The notes under the pieces are model-generated. The model saw nothing but the letters and a program-made list of their open reading frames with translations. It was not told the DNA's origin and made no database searches. Position numbers and translations under genes: made by a program. Shown in pieces: positions 21,867 through 33,479 of a stretch of DNA of 64,000 nt (its first letter is position 1; every line of letters begins with the position of its first letter). The DNA is taken from positions 71,230,382 to 71,294,381 of the forward strand of contig CM070713.1 of the NCBI GenBank assembly GCA_036346275.1, read 5' to 3'. The DNA is from Otatea glauca (lineage: Eukaryota; Streptophyta; Magnoliopsida; Poales; Poaceae).

Positions 21867-24800
21867 ATGGCCGACGGCTGCGGAGAGGAGGGGAATGCGT
21901 CGGCGCACAAGGGCTCCGCGCGCCGGCGAGGGCCGGTGCAGGCTGGCCTGGATGCCGACGAGCTCCTCACGCTGATGCACGGATCGGATCCCGTCAAGGT
22001 CGAGCTCAACCGGCTCGAGAACGAAGTGAGGGGTGAGTTGATTCGTGGCTTGGTTCCGCTTACATGGTGATTCTTCGCTGCCTTTTGAGATCCCACGGGG
22101 CATTGTTTGATATTTTTGTGTGGTTTTAGACAAGGATAGGGAGTTGGGCGAGGCGCAGGCGGAGATAAAGGCGCTGCGGCTGTCGGAGAGAGCGCGGGAG
22201 AAGGCCGTCGAGGAGGTAATCTTCTAATGTGCTTCACTATTCGTGTAAAAGTTATGTTTTTGTTGCTGTTTTATTTTATCATTTAATTCTTGCGGAGATT
22301 GGTGGATTTGGGGAAATACCCTTCCGGGGCTCCATATTGATGCATTTTTGGCGGGAATGTCAGGGACAAGATCTGATATCTTGCAGTTTGTTCTGGTAGA
22401 TGTAATTTGGTTGGGTTGATGGAATCAGAGTTTTATATCTCCTTATGTGGTGTACTGTGTGAGTTTAACACAGACTTACAATTTTACTCGATATGCTTAG
22501 TTTAGCAAGATTGCATTTTTTTTTCTCAGCTAGGGTAAATCCTTTTGCTTTTGTTCCGAGCTTTGAGCTGAGTATCTTTACAACAGCATGTTGCTTCTTA
22601 TATAGTTTCATACCTTTTTTTTGACATAAAGTTTCATACTTTTTCATCACATACCGTGGTTTGCTTGTTCATAGGTGTAGTGAATCAGAATGTTACGACT
22701 ATTCATATAGGATTATGGAATCCCTGTTCCGTGCAGGAGTTTTTCCAAATATGCTGGAGTTAGCTAGAGCGAAATGATTCCCATCCCCTGATTCTGGAGT
22801 TTTTCTCTATTTGTTTAGAAGAACTTTTTCGCTTCCCTTGTTCTGGAGCTACATGTTTCGCAAGTGTTAGCATCTATGGTACTCTAAAGCACTTTTGAAG
22901 TAGGGTGCTTACAATATTTTGTTTTTAGCCCTGATTGCAGCCTATTTGGTTTGTGAGCATGTAATTACAATTTACAACTTGCATATATGTTGAGCCTGCT
23001 CAATTCAACTCAGAAGGATATACACAAAAAATGATGTCCATTTTGTTCTTGTTTCGATGAGCGAAATATACTCACCAATTTTTGAGAGTAGCAAGGTATA
23101 CCCTTGCCTTGATTTTTCTGTTTTTCTTTGGTGCTTCTGTAAGACTGCAGTGATTCATCTTGATTTTGTTATTGCCATAATTTCCATTAAAATCTCCGAT
23201 TCCTTTATTTTTCTTGTGGCTCTCAACTTGTCATAGGTTTTCTGACCAAAAGTTTGGGCCCATATAGCATGCTTGTTAATCGGCGAACTAAGCCGCTTTT
23301 GAAAAAGCGAGTCATATTTTGATTGTTGTACCAATTAAAGAAATCTATCATTCATTTTCTGAGCTTTTGTCCTCTTTGGATGCTGAGGTGATCTCGAGTG
23401 CATCTCTGGTTCTTCTGTTATCATTTAGTTGCATTTAAAGACTTTTCTGTTTGTACTGTATCTTTTGGTCATGTTAATGCTCTTTGTTCTGTTGCCCTTG
23501 CATTTGATCATGTGGCTATGAATTTGGTTCTTCATAAATAATTGGGCATACTAATAAACGAAAGTGGATGTTGTTTTGGTGCTGATTCTACTGCATAAAA
23601 TCATTAAGGTTTGTTTAGATGACTTGACAGTCGGGTTCTATGTTTCTCAAATTTTGCTCATGCTACAGTATACATGTCAATGCATAATTTCATAATGAAA
23701 TCTGGGGTTTTCCCTTTGATTAAACAAGGGAAAAATCAGGAAAAAATTTGCTTCCTGGTGTTTTGGTGCTGATTCTTGTTTTCTGTTTTTATTGTGATTG
23801 CTAATTCCTTATCTTGTGATGACAGCTCACTGCTGAATTAGAGAAGCTGAATGAGAAACTCAAGTTGACAGAGTCTCTCCTTGAAAGCAAAGTATCTATC
23901 CTGTGACTTTTTTTTAGTTATTTCTGTCCCCCTCTTCTCATTGCTCTCTGATAAGAGTAATTTTTTTTACAGAATCTAGAACTGAAGAAAACAAATGATG
24001 AGAAAAAAGCTGCTATGGCTGCTCAGTTTGCAGCAGAAGCAACACTAAGAAGAGTACATGCAGCCCAAAAAGATGATGATATGCCACCTATTGAGGCCAT
24101 TCTTGCACCACTTGAAGCCGAGCTAAAGCTTTCTCGGCAAGAGGTAATATTTCATTGTCTGGTGACAAAGTTATGTTTACCTCACGCTTCTTTAATTATC
24201 AATTTTCTCAATTGCTTGCGTAGTCCATGCCCAACTCCTTTTATCCACTGGATGCATGTTTGCTGTAATTGACAAAAGAATAAACTGGTTTTTTTCAGAT
24301 TGCAAAGCTCCAGGATGACAACAAAGCTTTAGACCGTTTGACAAAACAAAAAGAGGCAGCGCTACTGGAAGCAGAAAGGACTGTACAAATTGCATTAGCA
24401 AAAGCCGCTATGGTTGATGACATGCAAAACAAGAACCAAGAGTTGATGAAGCAAATCGAGATCTGCCAGGTACATAGAGACCTAGTATTTCACAAATTTG
24501 TTAATTGTTGGAAGAATATCACTCTATCAAGTCATTCCAATAAAACTCTTCAATTGGTTATCTTCCCTATTGCAGGAAGAAAATAAGATCTTGGATAGGT
24601 TGCACCGCCAAAAAGTTGCAGAAGTAGAAAAGCTTAGTCAAACTGTGAGAGAGCTGGAGGAGGCTGTTCTTGCTGGTGGTGCAGCTGCTAATGCCGTTAG
24701 AGATTACCAGCGGAAAGTTCAGGAAATGAATGTAACATACTATCCTTCAGCCGTTGCATTTTCCGCAAATCTTTGTTGATTAATTATACAGAACGTTGAC

Positions 24801-26663
24801 CCATTCTATTTTGTCACCATGACACACTTAGGAGGAAAGAAAAGTTCTTGATCGTGAACTTGCTCGGGCAAAAGTTACAGCAAACAGGGTTGCTGTTGTA
24901 GTTGCAAATGAATGGAAAGATGCTAATGACAAAGTAATGCCTGTTAAACAGTGGCTTGAAGAGCGCAGGTTCCTGCAGGTAAGATGATTAAACTCTACTC
25001 TTTTTTTTTGTTGAGAGATCTGTGGTTGTCCATGCTAAGCTACACTTGCAATGAAAAATGTTTCTGCAGGGCGAGATGCAACAACTTCGTGACAAACTTG
25101 CTATTGCAGAGCGGACGGCTCGATCTGAAGTCCAACTAAAGGTAAAAAGGCTTCTATGTTCATTTTGAGGTAGACTTTTATGGAAGAGGACTATTCATTG
25201 TGAGATGTTTAAAAATTCTCTATGCTCAGGAAAAGTGTCAGTTGCGCCTAAAAGTTTTAGAAGATGGACTGAGGGGGCCACCAAGTGGTTCTAGTCGTCC
25301 TCCTACAGAAGGAAGGAGTTTCAGTAATGGACCTATCCGTCGGCTTTCGCTAGGTGGAGCTGATAATATGTCCAAAGTCTCCCCAAATGGTGTGTTAGCA
25401 AGGAGATCTCCATCTTTCAATTCAAGATCCTCTCTTTCTGCTAGCAGCAGCTTGGTACTCAAGCATGCAAAAGGAACTTCAAGGTCGTTTGATGGTGGTA
25501 CTAGGTCATTAGACCGGGGGAAAGTTCTTAGTAATGGACCTCATTTACTCAATAGATCTACAGATGCTGTTAGAGACTGTGAGACAACTGATAATTGGAA
25601 GGCTAGTGCAGAAGAAAAAACTAATGAAACCACAAATAGTGATTCAAGTGATACGGTCTCTGGTGTACTCTATGACATGTTGCAGAAGGAGGTAGTTTCA
25701 TTGAGAAAGGCATGTCATGAGAAGGACCAAAGTCTAAAGGACAAGGATGATGCAATTGAGGTATGATCCTGGAGTTCCTGCTTATTATTGTGTTTTGAGG
25801 GGACAGATGCTGTGGTGTTATGTTTTCGCTTACCACATCTTGTTTACAGATGTTAGCAAAGAAAGTAGATACATTAACAAAAGCCATGGAAGTGGAGGCT
25901 AAAAAGATGAGGCGAGAGGTAGCTGCTATGGAGAAAGAAGTTGCTGCTATTCGCCTCGAGAAGGAACAAGAAAACAAGGCCAAACGGCTTGGTAATTTGA
26001 AAGGACCTGGAACTGCTTCTCAGTCACTTCCTGGAAGGTACATCTCTAGTAATGCCTTATTTTTTGAGAACTTGATTTTTCATCTGTTAGGATGTTCAAA
26101 TGCATACACATTAGATATTGGGAAGTTTATTAAAACTTGAAAGTATGTTGTTCACTTCTATTCCAGGGATTCATAAAAGTTTGTTAAAACTTCAAAATTA
26201 TGTCATTCACTTCAATACCAGGGATTCATACTTTAATTACTGAGCATTTTTATTGCAGTCAGTCCTGCTTAATCACTTTAAGCAGACTGTCTTCCCTCTG
26301 TCACTCTACCAAATCTTACTAGGTGGACTGGGAGTTACCTTTCTTAGGCACAAGTTTTTTGCCTGGTTTGATTATTTGTTTTCTTGTAAATTATGATTTT
26401 TTTATATTTTTTTTAGCGTGGAAATTTTGAACACTTGGATTCACCAAAGTAGCATTTCAACACATTGCTTTCTTAAATATTACTAGTAGTTACTGTGGAC
26501 ATTGGCCAGCACAGAAAAAGCATTTAGTTTTTACATTTTTTTGGGCAGAAAGCTTTTGTGGTTTTGTGTGACACTTAATTTTACCTTTCCTAAATCACAT
26601 TTAATTGTGTTGTTTTGATGCAGAAATGCACCACGGGGTGGGTTGACGCGCAACCTCCAATAA
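21867..26663 (+). CDS. MAP70: MAP70 family microtubule-associated protein
   Basis: Plant-specific coiled-coil protein that binds cortical microtubules and is linked to cell-wall patterning. Eleven coding exons join in frame with GT-AG introns: 21867-22032, 22130-22215, 23826-23891, 23973-24143, 24299-24469, 24576-24731, 24832-24978, 25070-25141, 25230-25760, 25850-26037, 26624-26663. The product is 597 residues, normal for the family. After an acidic/basic N-terminus (MADGCGEEGN, then LDADELLTLMHGSDPVKVEL), residues of about 45-350 are nearly continuous heptad coiled coil. A Ser/Pro-rich basic linker follows (GRSFSNGPIRRLSLGG, ARRSPSFNSRSSL), then a second coiled coil (VSGVLYDMLQKEVVSLRKAC; MLAKKVDTLTKAMEVEAKKMRREV) and a short tail ending GLTRNLQ. 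The start is the first in-frame ATG with family-like sequence. Introns 2 and 10 are the long ones. The paralogue number cannot be set from sequence alone. Confidence 0.95.
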
Positions 26664-27579
26664 CATACCTCTAACATCAGGCAGCATGAAATTCTTCGAT
26701 AGGTTCCGTTTCCGTTTGTATTTGCTTCCCTCCGCCCCTAATATTTTTGTGATTGAGATAGCACAGATGACCCTGCGATACCTAGATTGGGGAAAGAGTA
26801 GGCTTGCATCTGACACGACTTTGCTGTAATGTAGTGGAGGTAATCCTTCGGTAAGGTAAAACCTTGCGGCACGCTCTCATTTTGTCAAGGCAGTGCTCGT
26901 TGTGGTTGTACAGGCTGGACGATCCTGTGTCTTCCCATGTAATTTAGCTAGTGTGTTTGCTTTTGCTTGTCCGGGTTGTGAATATTATTGTATTCTACTA
27001 CGGTCACCTTCACCGCTCTGTTTGCCCTTGGTTGGGCTGGAATTGGTTTCTTGGGTTGGGATACCCTTTGTACCGTTCGTTTCAATCTCGAGCTGAATCA
27101 GAATGGATTCCATGGATGGACAACATGTTTCTCCTTTCGGTCGCACTAAGTTGCCGCTAAGCGGATTCGGTGGATGTTTACATCTTGGAAATGGAGTGAT
27201 TTCATTCTGCCAAGATTTGCCTATCTCTTTTTTTTTTTTTAGAAAAAAGAAAACTGCAAGGGAGACTTTTTTCCTTCCGGTCATAAGTAAATGTTGTTTA
27301 CTTTGGCTATCGATATCTTTCTAAATATTTATATTAGATACACGAAAATGATCTATGAAATTTTTTGACAAGTAATTTTATAATATTAAAACTGTTGGGT
27401 TTTCTAAATATGTTAGGATAGAATTAGTGGTCAGTGACATTTTGGAAACTATGTTGATATTGAAGATGATATTTACTTTGGAAACTATGTTGATATTGAA
27501 GGCTGCGTGCAAGAAGTAAGAAGATTTTCTGCAAGAGGAAGGCAATAACTTTCTCCTCTTTTAATGGTAAGGATCGATA
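26664..27579 (+). other. MAP70 3' UTR and downstream flank
   Basis: The first 300-400 bp after the stop are T-rich with TGTAAT words (26826, 26937), consistent with plant polyadenylation, though no AATAAA was pinned down. Near 27436-27500 a 25-bp word (TTTGGAAACTATGTTGATAT and following) is directly repeated. No further ORF. Confidence 0.5.
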
Positions 27580-27816
27580 TCTCTCTACTAATTCTAATTA
27601 AGAGTTGGTGACGATCGTTCATTTTTCTTCAGAGTACTTGATTCGTTGGATCTAATATTAACGGTTGAGATGGAAGAGGATTTAACCTGATAGTCGAATC
27701 TCTTCGGAGGAATAAACTTTTCCTACTATTGAAACATAACTAAAGTTAGTGTTCTTTGTAAATAAATTTTTTGTCGCAAATTTAGTTTCCGTTGCAACGC
27801 ACGGGTACATGACTAG
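27580..27816 (+). mobile_element. short non-autonomous Helitron (237 bp)
   Basis: Begins TCTCTCTACTAATTC directly after an A (27579) and ends with a hairpin CCGT(T)GC-AAC-GCACGG, then GGTACATGA, then CTAG (27813-27816) before T. These are the A^T insertion, 5' TC and 3' CTAG-plus-hairpin rules of Helitrons. No coding capacity. Confidence 0.85.
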
Positions 27817-27903
27817 TAATTACTGAAATTTTAAGCCTTTGTCACCCACTCCCCCTTAATTATATAATTATGAATATCTCTCACCTGGCCCGACCCCCAA
27901 CTA

Positions 27904-29031
27904 AGGTTCAAAATCTGGCCAAAATTTCTCGAGCTTTCTTCGAGATCTCGGTTTCTGGATGTGGACAAGATTTGAAATGCCGGTCGGATTGAAAAAAATT
28001 CAAAAAAATTAATTGCTACAATAATCTCGAAAATCCCGACGAGATCTCGAAAATCTCTCTGAGATCTCGCCATTTTTGACCGAATTTTGGTGTTTGACCA
28101 CCCAATTTGACCAGAAATTGATCAAAAACCTTAAGGAAGTCATTTCTATGAAAATTTGTTGAAAAATCGAATTTTTGAGATATTTTTTAAAAACTTCAGA
28201 AACACTTTTAGATTTTTATAAAATTGTACGGCTTTATCTTGATTTAAAAAATTTACGGTACCATCCTAAGAAGTATAGGATCATACAGAATTTTTTTGAA
28301 AATAATTGAACTTCATTTGTTATCTTTAAAAAATCAAAAACAAAATGTACATAGGACAGTAAAATTGTCAGAATTTTATAAATTTTCTCGAGTGTGATCA
28401 TGATCCAAAATTTTTATGAGCTTAATAATTGACTCAGTAGAACTATATAAAATTTTAAAAAAATTCAACTTTTTTTTGTTGCTCAATCAAATCTATGTAT
28501 GTATCGAACTTCATTTGTTATATTTCAAAAATAAAAAACAGAAAGAATATAAATGATACATTTATGAAGCTTGATCATCATCTGAAAATTTTATGGGAAC
28601 ATTAGTGATGCATCACACACATTCAAAAAAAAAATTTCAAAATTTTCTAACATGGTTTGTTTCATTTTTCATTCGGTTCAAACTTGCCGATCAGCGTTTT
28701 ATCAGGACAGTATAAATGTTTGAATTTTTACAAATTCCTCAGATCTGATAATCATCTGAAATTTTTATGGGAACATCAATAATGTGTCTGGAACCTACGA
28801 AAAAAATTTCAATTTTTTTTGATGTCGTTTGATCTGTTTTTCGCTCGGTGCAATTTTGCCGAGATCTTGGCAAAACCGGCGAAATTTCGGTTTTCTCGGT
28901 AGAAACAAAACCGGATTTGAATTTTTGTTTTTGTATTTCGTCCTAAATTTGTCCAAAATTTTTAAATCTCTCCGAGATTTCGTTCTCCGACCATGGACGA
29001 AATTTAGAGCGAAACCAAAATTTTGAACCCT
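27904..29031. mobile_element. 1.1-kb terminal-inverted-repeat element, non-autonomous
   Basis: Left end AGGTTCAAAATCTGGCC and right end AAAATTTTGAACCCT are inverted repeats with further inverted similarity inside (CTCGAGAT/ATCTCGG words). Flanking 10-mers at 27894-27903 and 29032-29041 match at 8 of 10 positions, like an aged Mutator-type duplication. The interior has at least three diverged copies of a segment with TCATCTGAAAATTTTTATGGGAACAT-like words (near 28390, 28570, 28745). No ORF. Confidence 0.6.
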
Positions 29032-29041
29032 GCCCGAACTA

Positions 29042-29826
29042 CCCTTTTGCTGCCCTACTCGGCGCCGACGTGTTGGTGTCCATCTCCTTTGCCTTCCATC
29101 CCAACGTCGTGTGCATCTTGTATTCCCCTCCTAACCCTCCTTTCGCTAGATTGCCACCTTCCTATGCCACATCATCGTCGTCCCCTTATGCGCTGTGGCC
29201 TGCCAGTGAGCCCAATCTATCGCTGCTTTTTCACCTCCCGACGTGATTTTTGATGTTGAGGGCACCACCTTAATTTGACTCCTTGCTTGAGCCCCGTTTC
29301 GCCTATCAATCGTTGCCCACAGCCATCCTTCAACCTGTGGCGTCACTGCCACGTCGCCTTCCCGCCCTAACATCGTCTACTGCCGGTTCACTCGAGGCTT
29401 CGTGAACCCAACCCTAACCCCAATTATCACTAAATTACTAAGTAAATATGGGGAACAAGACACTCAAGTTTACGTAGGAAGAGATATGGTGTTTCAGACA
29501 CGTTCGGGCTTTCTCCAAGAAGATTAATAACCCTGATTCTTGTGTTTTTGTATTGATAGGGATTACAATGGGATGGAAACAAAAATGGAGTCCTAAGAGG
29601 GCTATCTAACTTGAACACACATAGGGTCTATATATAGCTCCCTCCTTAGAAACTAGCCGATAGGAACATATATTTCAAAATAACTCTTTGAGTCAGATCA
29701 TCCGATCCACTCGGATTATCTGATTTAAATGCTTTCAATGGTAAAAAATATAGCCATTGCACACACTTACTCAAGTTGGAATAATCTGGCCCACTCGGAT
29801 TATCCGTCTAGGTCAAATCATCCGAA
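29042..29826. other. intergenic, C-rich patch then AT-rich sequence
   Basis: 29042-29400 is C-rich with Pro/Ser-type frames but no domain. The remainder starts to show the ATCCGA-type words that become a tandem array to the right. Confidence 0.4.
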
Positions 29827-30060
29827 CTAGTGCATATCCATCAAGAACACCTTCTCTGTGAAATCGATCCGGGTATGCTCCAACCTACTCAGATCATCCG
29901 AGTCCAATTGAACTTCAAATATACCCTTCTCTAGAAAATTTATTCGACCAATGGTATGATCTACTTGAATCATCCGACCCTGTTGAACTCGGAAAAACAT
30001 GTCCTTTGTAAAATTGATCCGACCGATGCTCCTAGTGACTTGGATCATCTGATTCTCATT
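29827..30060 (-). repeat. degenerate tandem repeat of about 75-85 bp, three units
   Basis: Three units share CTTTGT/CTCTG-AAAAT-GATCCGA and GATCATCCGA words. Read on the minus strand the units stay in frame, giving recurring IGRINF-type 24-26-residue repeats (GRINFTKDMFF, GRINFLEKGIF, TRIDFTEKVFL) in an open frame of 73 codons. Most likely a DNA tandem array with fortuitous frame retention. Confidence 0.6.
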
Positions 30061-30697
30061 GAAAATACCTAGATATGCTCTCTGCTGAATTGTTCCTACT
30101 ATTGATCCGATATAGTCAGATTATCCGCATCAATGCAATTTTTTCTAACCAAGTCTGAAACTTCATACACAATCCAATTTTGGCATCCTCACTTGGTTTC
30201 TTGGCTTCCACTGATTAGATATGAGCTAGAGAGACCTAGTGTGCGTCACAGAACTAGCCTCATTAAACTTAAGCTACTAGCTTTGAATTACCCTGTAATA
30301 GTACAGAAAGAAAAAAAACCTAACACTTAAATGATCCAAACTCGACAAATCAAATCATTTCTAGTCACAATGTCCTTAATCTTTATGCTTTGCCTTCATT
30401 TACACCTTATAAAGCATTGAGTGGATGGTAGATGCAGCCTACAGGGGTCCATCTTGTCTGTTCTTCAGTTCCGCACATTGGAGCAATTATTGTCACCAAG
30501 ATAGTTGGACGGTTATTGTCAAGAGACAAAGGTTAATACGCACGGTTATGTTAGAGTGATGAGGATACATGTTTCCGTTTAACTATCACACACAGTTGAT
30601 TGCAGCGACTATGCTACCTAGTCAGAGAAGTAGGGCCAATATGTCTAATTATTGACCCCTCCGACTGGGGGGTGGTCAATACTCAACTTGGCCTGAG
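30061..30697. other. intergenic flank of the outer copia element
   Basis: No ORF, RNA or repeat boundary recognised. Its last five bases (30698-30702, TATAT) are the target duplication of the element to the right. Confidence 0.45.
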
Positions 30698-30702
30698 TAT
30701 AT

Positions 30703-31227
30703 TTTTAGTTTTTTGGCCCAATAAATCCCAAGGCCCATGTGCAATATTAGGAGTTATGAGGACAGTTGTCCCACATGGGTAGTTAGAGAAGGTTTGACCA
30801 ACTTAAATAACTTGGACTCGTGTCCATCTGTTGTGAGGTTGAAAAAAGGAAAAGGCAGTGCCACACGCGTGCGCGCGCCGAGCCGAGCCGAGCCGTGGCG
30901 TGTGCGTGTGCGAGTCGAGTCAAGTCATGCACGTGCGCGGCGCAGGCCAGTCCAGACGTGATGTGACGATTTTTGGGGAACGCGAAGATCGCGTGACTGC
31001 TCCTTGTGTTCGTTCAACTACTACGACAAACTGCGATCATGTCGACTGATCTGCAGAATAGCGCCTCTAGTGCCACTGGCACTGGCCCCGCTAAAGGGTA
31101 TAATCTGGAGATCCTTCTGTTGAGTTATACACTTGTTATTTGCTATGTGATTACCATGCTAGATGTCATGTTATATAATGTTTTTATGTGGATTAAATTA
31201 AACTGAAAAATGCCTATTTTCTCAACA
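30703..31227 (+). repeat. 5' LTR of the outer copia element, internally deleted
   Basis: Aligns end to end with 47297-48209 but is 388 bp shorter. One large gap (matching about 47555-47887) removes the TATA box; a 63-bp gap lies between two GTTCG words at 47929 and 47992 of the 3' LTR. The terminal TG has become TT; it ends CTCAACA. No canonical initiator-Met PBS follows at 31228. Confidence 0.85.
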
Positions 31228-32103
31228 ATCCAAAAATCGTATTCTAGGAATTTTTCGGTTACTGGCTTCGCTGCTGCACTAAAGCCCAACATGTTCGATG
31301 GAGCGAACTACAAACGTTGGCGTGCAAGGATGATTCTTTGGTTGACTGCCATGAATGTGTATTATGTGGCACAAGGCAACCCTGAAGGGGCGCTATCTCC
31401 TGATGAGGAGAAAGTGTTTGAGGCTGCCGATAATCTGTTGAGAGGTGCCGTTATAAGCGTTCTAGGAGAAAACCTAGTGGATGTATACACGATCTTATCT
31501 TCTGCTAAACAAATATGGGATGCTCTTGAGGCCAAGTTTGGGGTCTCAGATGCAGGCAGTGAGCTGTATGTCATGGAGCAGTTTCATGACTACAAGATGG
31601 TCGATGGCCGTTCTGTAGTAGAACAAGCTCATGAGATTCAGTCGCTTGCAAAGGAGCTTGAGCACTTTCCATGCGTATTGCTTGACAGGTTTGTGGCAGG
31701 GTGCATCATTGCGAAACTGCCACTCTCTTGGAGGGATTTTGCCACTTCTCTAAAACATAAGAGACAAGAGTTCAGCGTCGCTGACTTGATTGGGTCTCTT
31801 GATGTTGAGGAGAAGGCGAGGGCAAATGATATTCGTGGAAAGGGACATGAGGGAAATTCCAGTGCCAATTTGGTGCAGAAAAGGAATTTTCAATCCCAAA
31901 AGAAAAATAAGAACAAGGCTGATAACAAGAATAAAGCCAACCAGACTACTAGCTTCAAGAAGAAAAAGAATAAAGGGAAGGGAGACTGCTTTGTATGCGG
32001 CAAACCTGGCCACTGGGCTAAGGAATGCACTGAGCGCAAAGACAAACAGAAAAAGTCTACCAACATTGTCATTAGTAATACTGAAGAAGGATCATCCGGG
32101 TAA
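31039..32103 (+). pseudogene. copia gag with possible intron at the LTR boundary
   Basis: The main frame (open from 31210) carries the copia Gag region (FSVTGFAAALKPNMFDG, YKRWRARMILWL), a UBN2-type domain to about residue 190, a lysine-rich stretch and a CCHC knuckle CFVCGKPGHWAKEC near 31990-32031, ending in TAA after GSSG. A natural N-terminus is missing from that frame, but an ATG at 31039 inside the LTR opens 20 codons that join it in frame if the GT-AG interval 31098-31247 is removed. Gag forms particles and packages RNA. This domain itself is intact; the pol that follows is not. Confidence 0.75.
31098..31247 (+). other. candidate intron spanning the 5' LTR/internal boundary
   Basis: 150 bp, AT-rich, starting GTATAA and ending TTCTAG. 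Removal joins codon phase 2 of the LTR-borne start (MSTDLQNS) to phase 2 of the main gag frame, with no stop across the junction. The LTR ends at 31227, inside this interval. The 3' LTR keeps the same donor context (AAGGGTATAA near 48077). Confidence 0.5.
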
Positions 32104-32145
32104 GTAACAGTACCTCTTGTTCTTTCAGTATGTCATTCACCAGAT

Positions 32146-33478
32146 TGATGGGTTGACACTGGGGCCAATATACATGTATGTGCTGACAAATCTCTGTTTT
32201 CTTCTTACCATATCACAAGGACTTCCTCCGTGCTGATGGGTAATGGATCGCAGGCATTTGTGCGTGGGGTCGGCACGGTTGATCTGAAGTTCACTTCAGG
32301 CAAGGTCGTGCAACTCAAGAACGTGCAACATGTACCTGCGATTAATAAGAACATTGTTAGTGGATCTCTATTATGTAGAGATGGTTATATGCTAGTTTTT
32401 GAGTCCAATAAAGATGTTGTATCCATATTTGGATCTTTTATTGGTAAAGGCTATGAGTGCGAAGGTTTGTTCCGCTTTGCATTATCAGACATGTGTAATA
32501 ACGTGGTGAATCATGTATGTGATGATGAGTCTAATGTTTGGCATTCACGACTTTGTCATATTAATCTTGGTTGCATGACGCGGCTTGCCAGTATGAGTTT
32601 AATCCCGAAGTTTACCTATGTCAAATGTTCTAAGTGTCAAGTATGTGTGCAATCTAAGCAAACTCGCAAGCCTCACAAGGCGACAGAGGCGAGGAGTTTG
32701 GCACCATTAGAACTAGTCCACTCGGATCTGTGCGAGATGAACGGTGTGTTGACAAAAGGTGGAAAGAGATATTTCATGACTTCAATAGATGATTCACTAG
32801 ATATTGCTATGTGTATTTGCTGAAGTCAAAAGATGAGGCATTTCATTTTTTTATACTCTATAAAGCTGAGGCAGAAAACCAACTTGAGAAAAAGATTAAG
32901 CGGGTTAGGTCCGATTGTGGTGGGGAGTATTTCTCAAATGATTTCAATTTATTCTGTGAGGAACACGAAATAATTCACGAGAGGACGCCACCCTATTCAC
33001 CGCAGTCTAACGGGATTGCAGAAAGAAAGAACCGCACTCTAACTGAGATGGTTAACGCCATATTAGAAATAGCGAGACTTTCCAAGGAATGGTGGGGTGA
33101 GGCTACATTGACTACGTGTCATGTCCTAAACAGAGTTCCTATAAAGAATAAAGAGATAACCCCGTTCGAGGAATGGAAAAAGAAAAGATTAAATCTCTCT
33201 TACTTACGAACTTGGGGTTGTTTGGCTAAGGTCAATGTGCCAATCCCAAAAAGCGTAAGCTTGGACCAAAGACCGTGGACTGTGTCTTTCTTGGGTATGC
33301 CTTTAACAGCATTGGGTATATGTTTTTAATAGTGAAATCTGGAGTACCCGATATGTATGAGGGCACGATAATGGAGTCCAGAGATGTCATATTCTTTGAG
33401 GACGTATTTGCAATGAAAGAAACACCTAGCTTATCTAACAAGAATTTATCTTCTCTCCTGAGCCTATCATTCCAATAA
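32146..33478 (+). pseudogene. copia protease and integrase, disrupted
   Basis: The protease motif VDTGANIHVC begins near 32149, one codon after TGG and directly after a TGA where family members have Trp. The frame then runs through GAG-pre-integrase with the HHCC finger (WHSRLCH, then KCSKCQVC) and the first catalytic Asp (LVHSDLCE). A frameshift near 32800 moves the rest to another frame (32811-33329) holding the second Asp (VRSDCGGEY) and the Glu (NGIAERKN). A further shift near 33290 leads into 33275-33478. The D,D-35-E residues persist but are split between frames. Confidence 0.8.
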
Positions 33479-33479
33479 C

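Noticed and set aside
29405..29421. Telomere-like CCCTAACCC words
   Set aside because: Only about two repeats, not a telomeric array.
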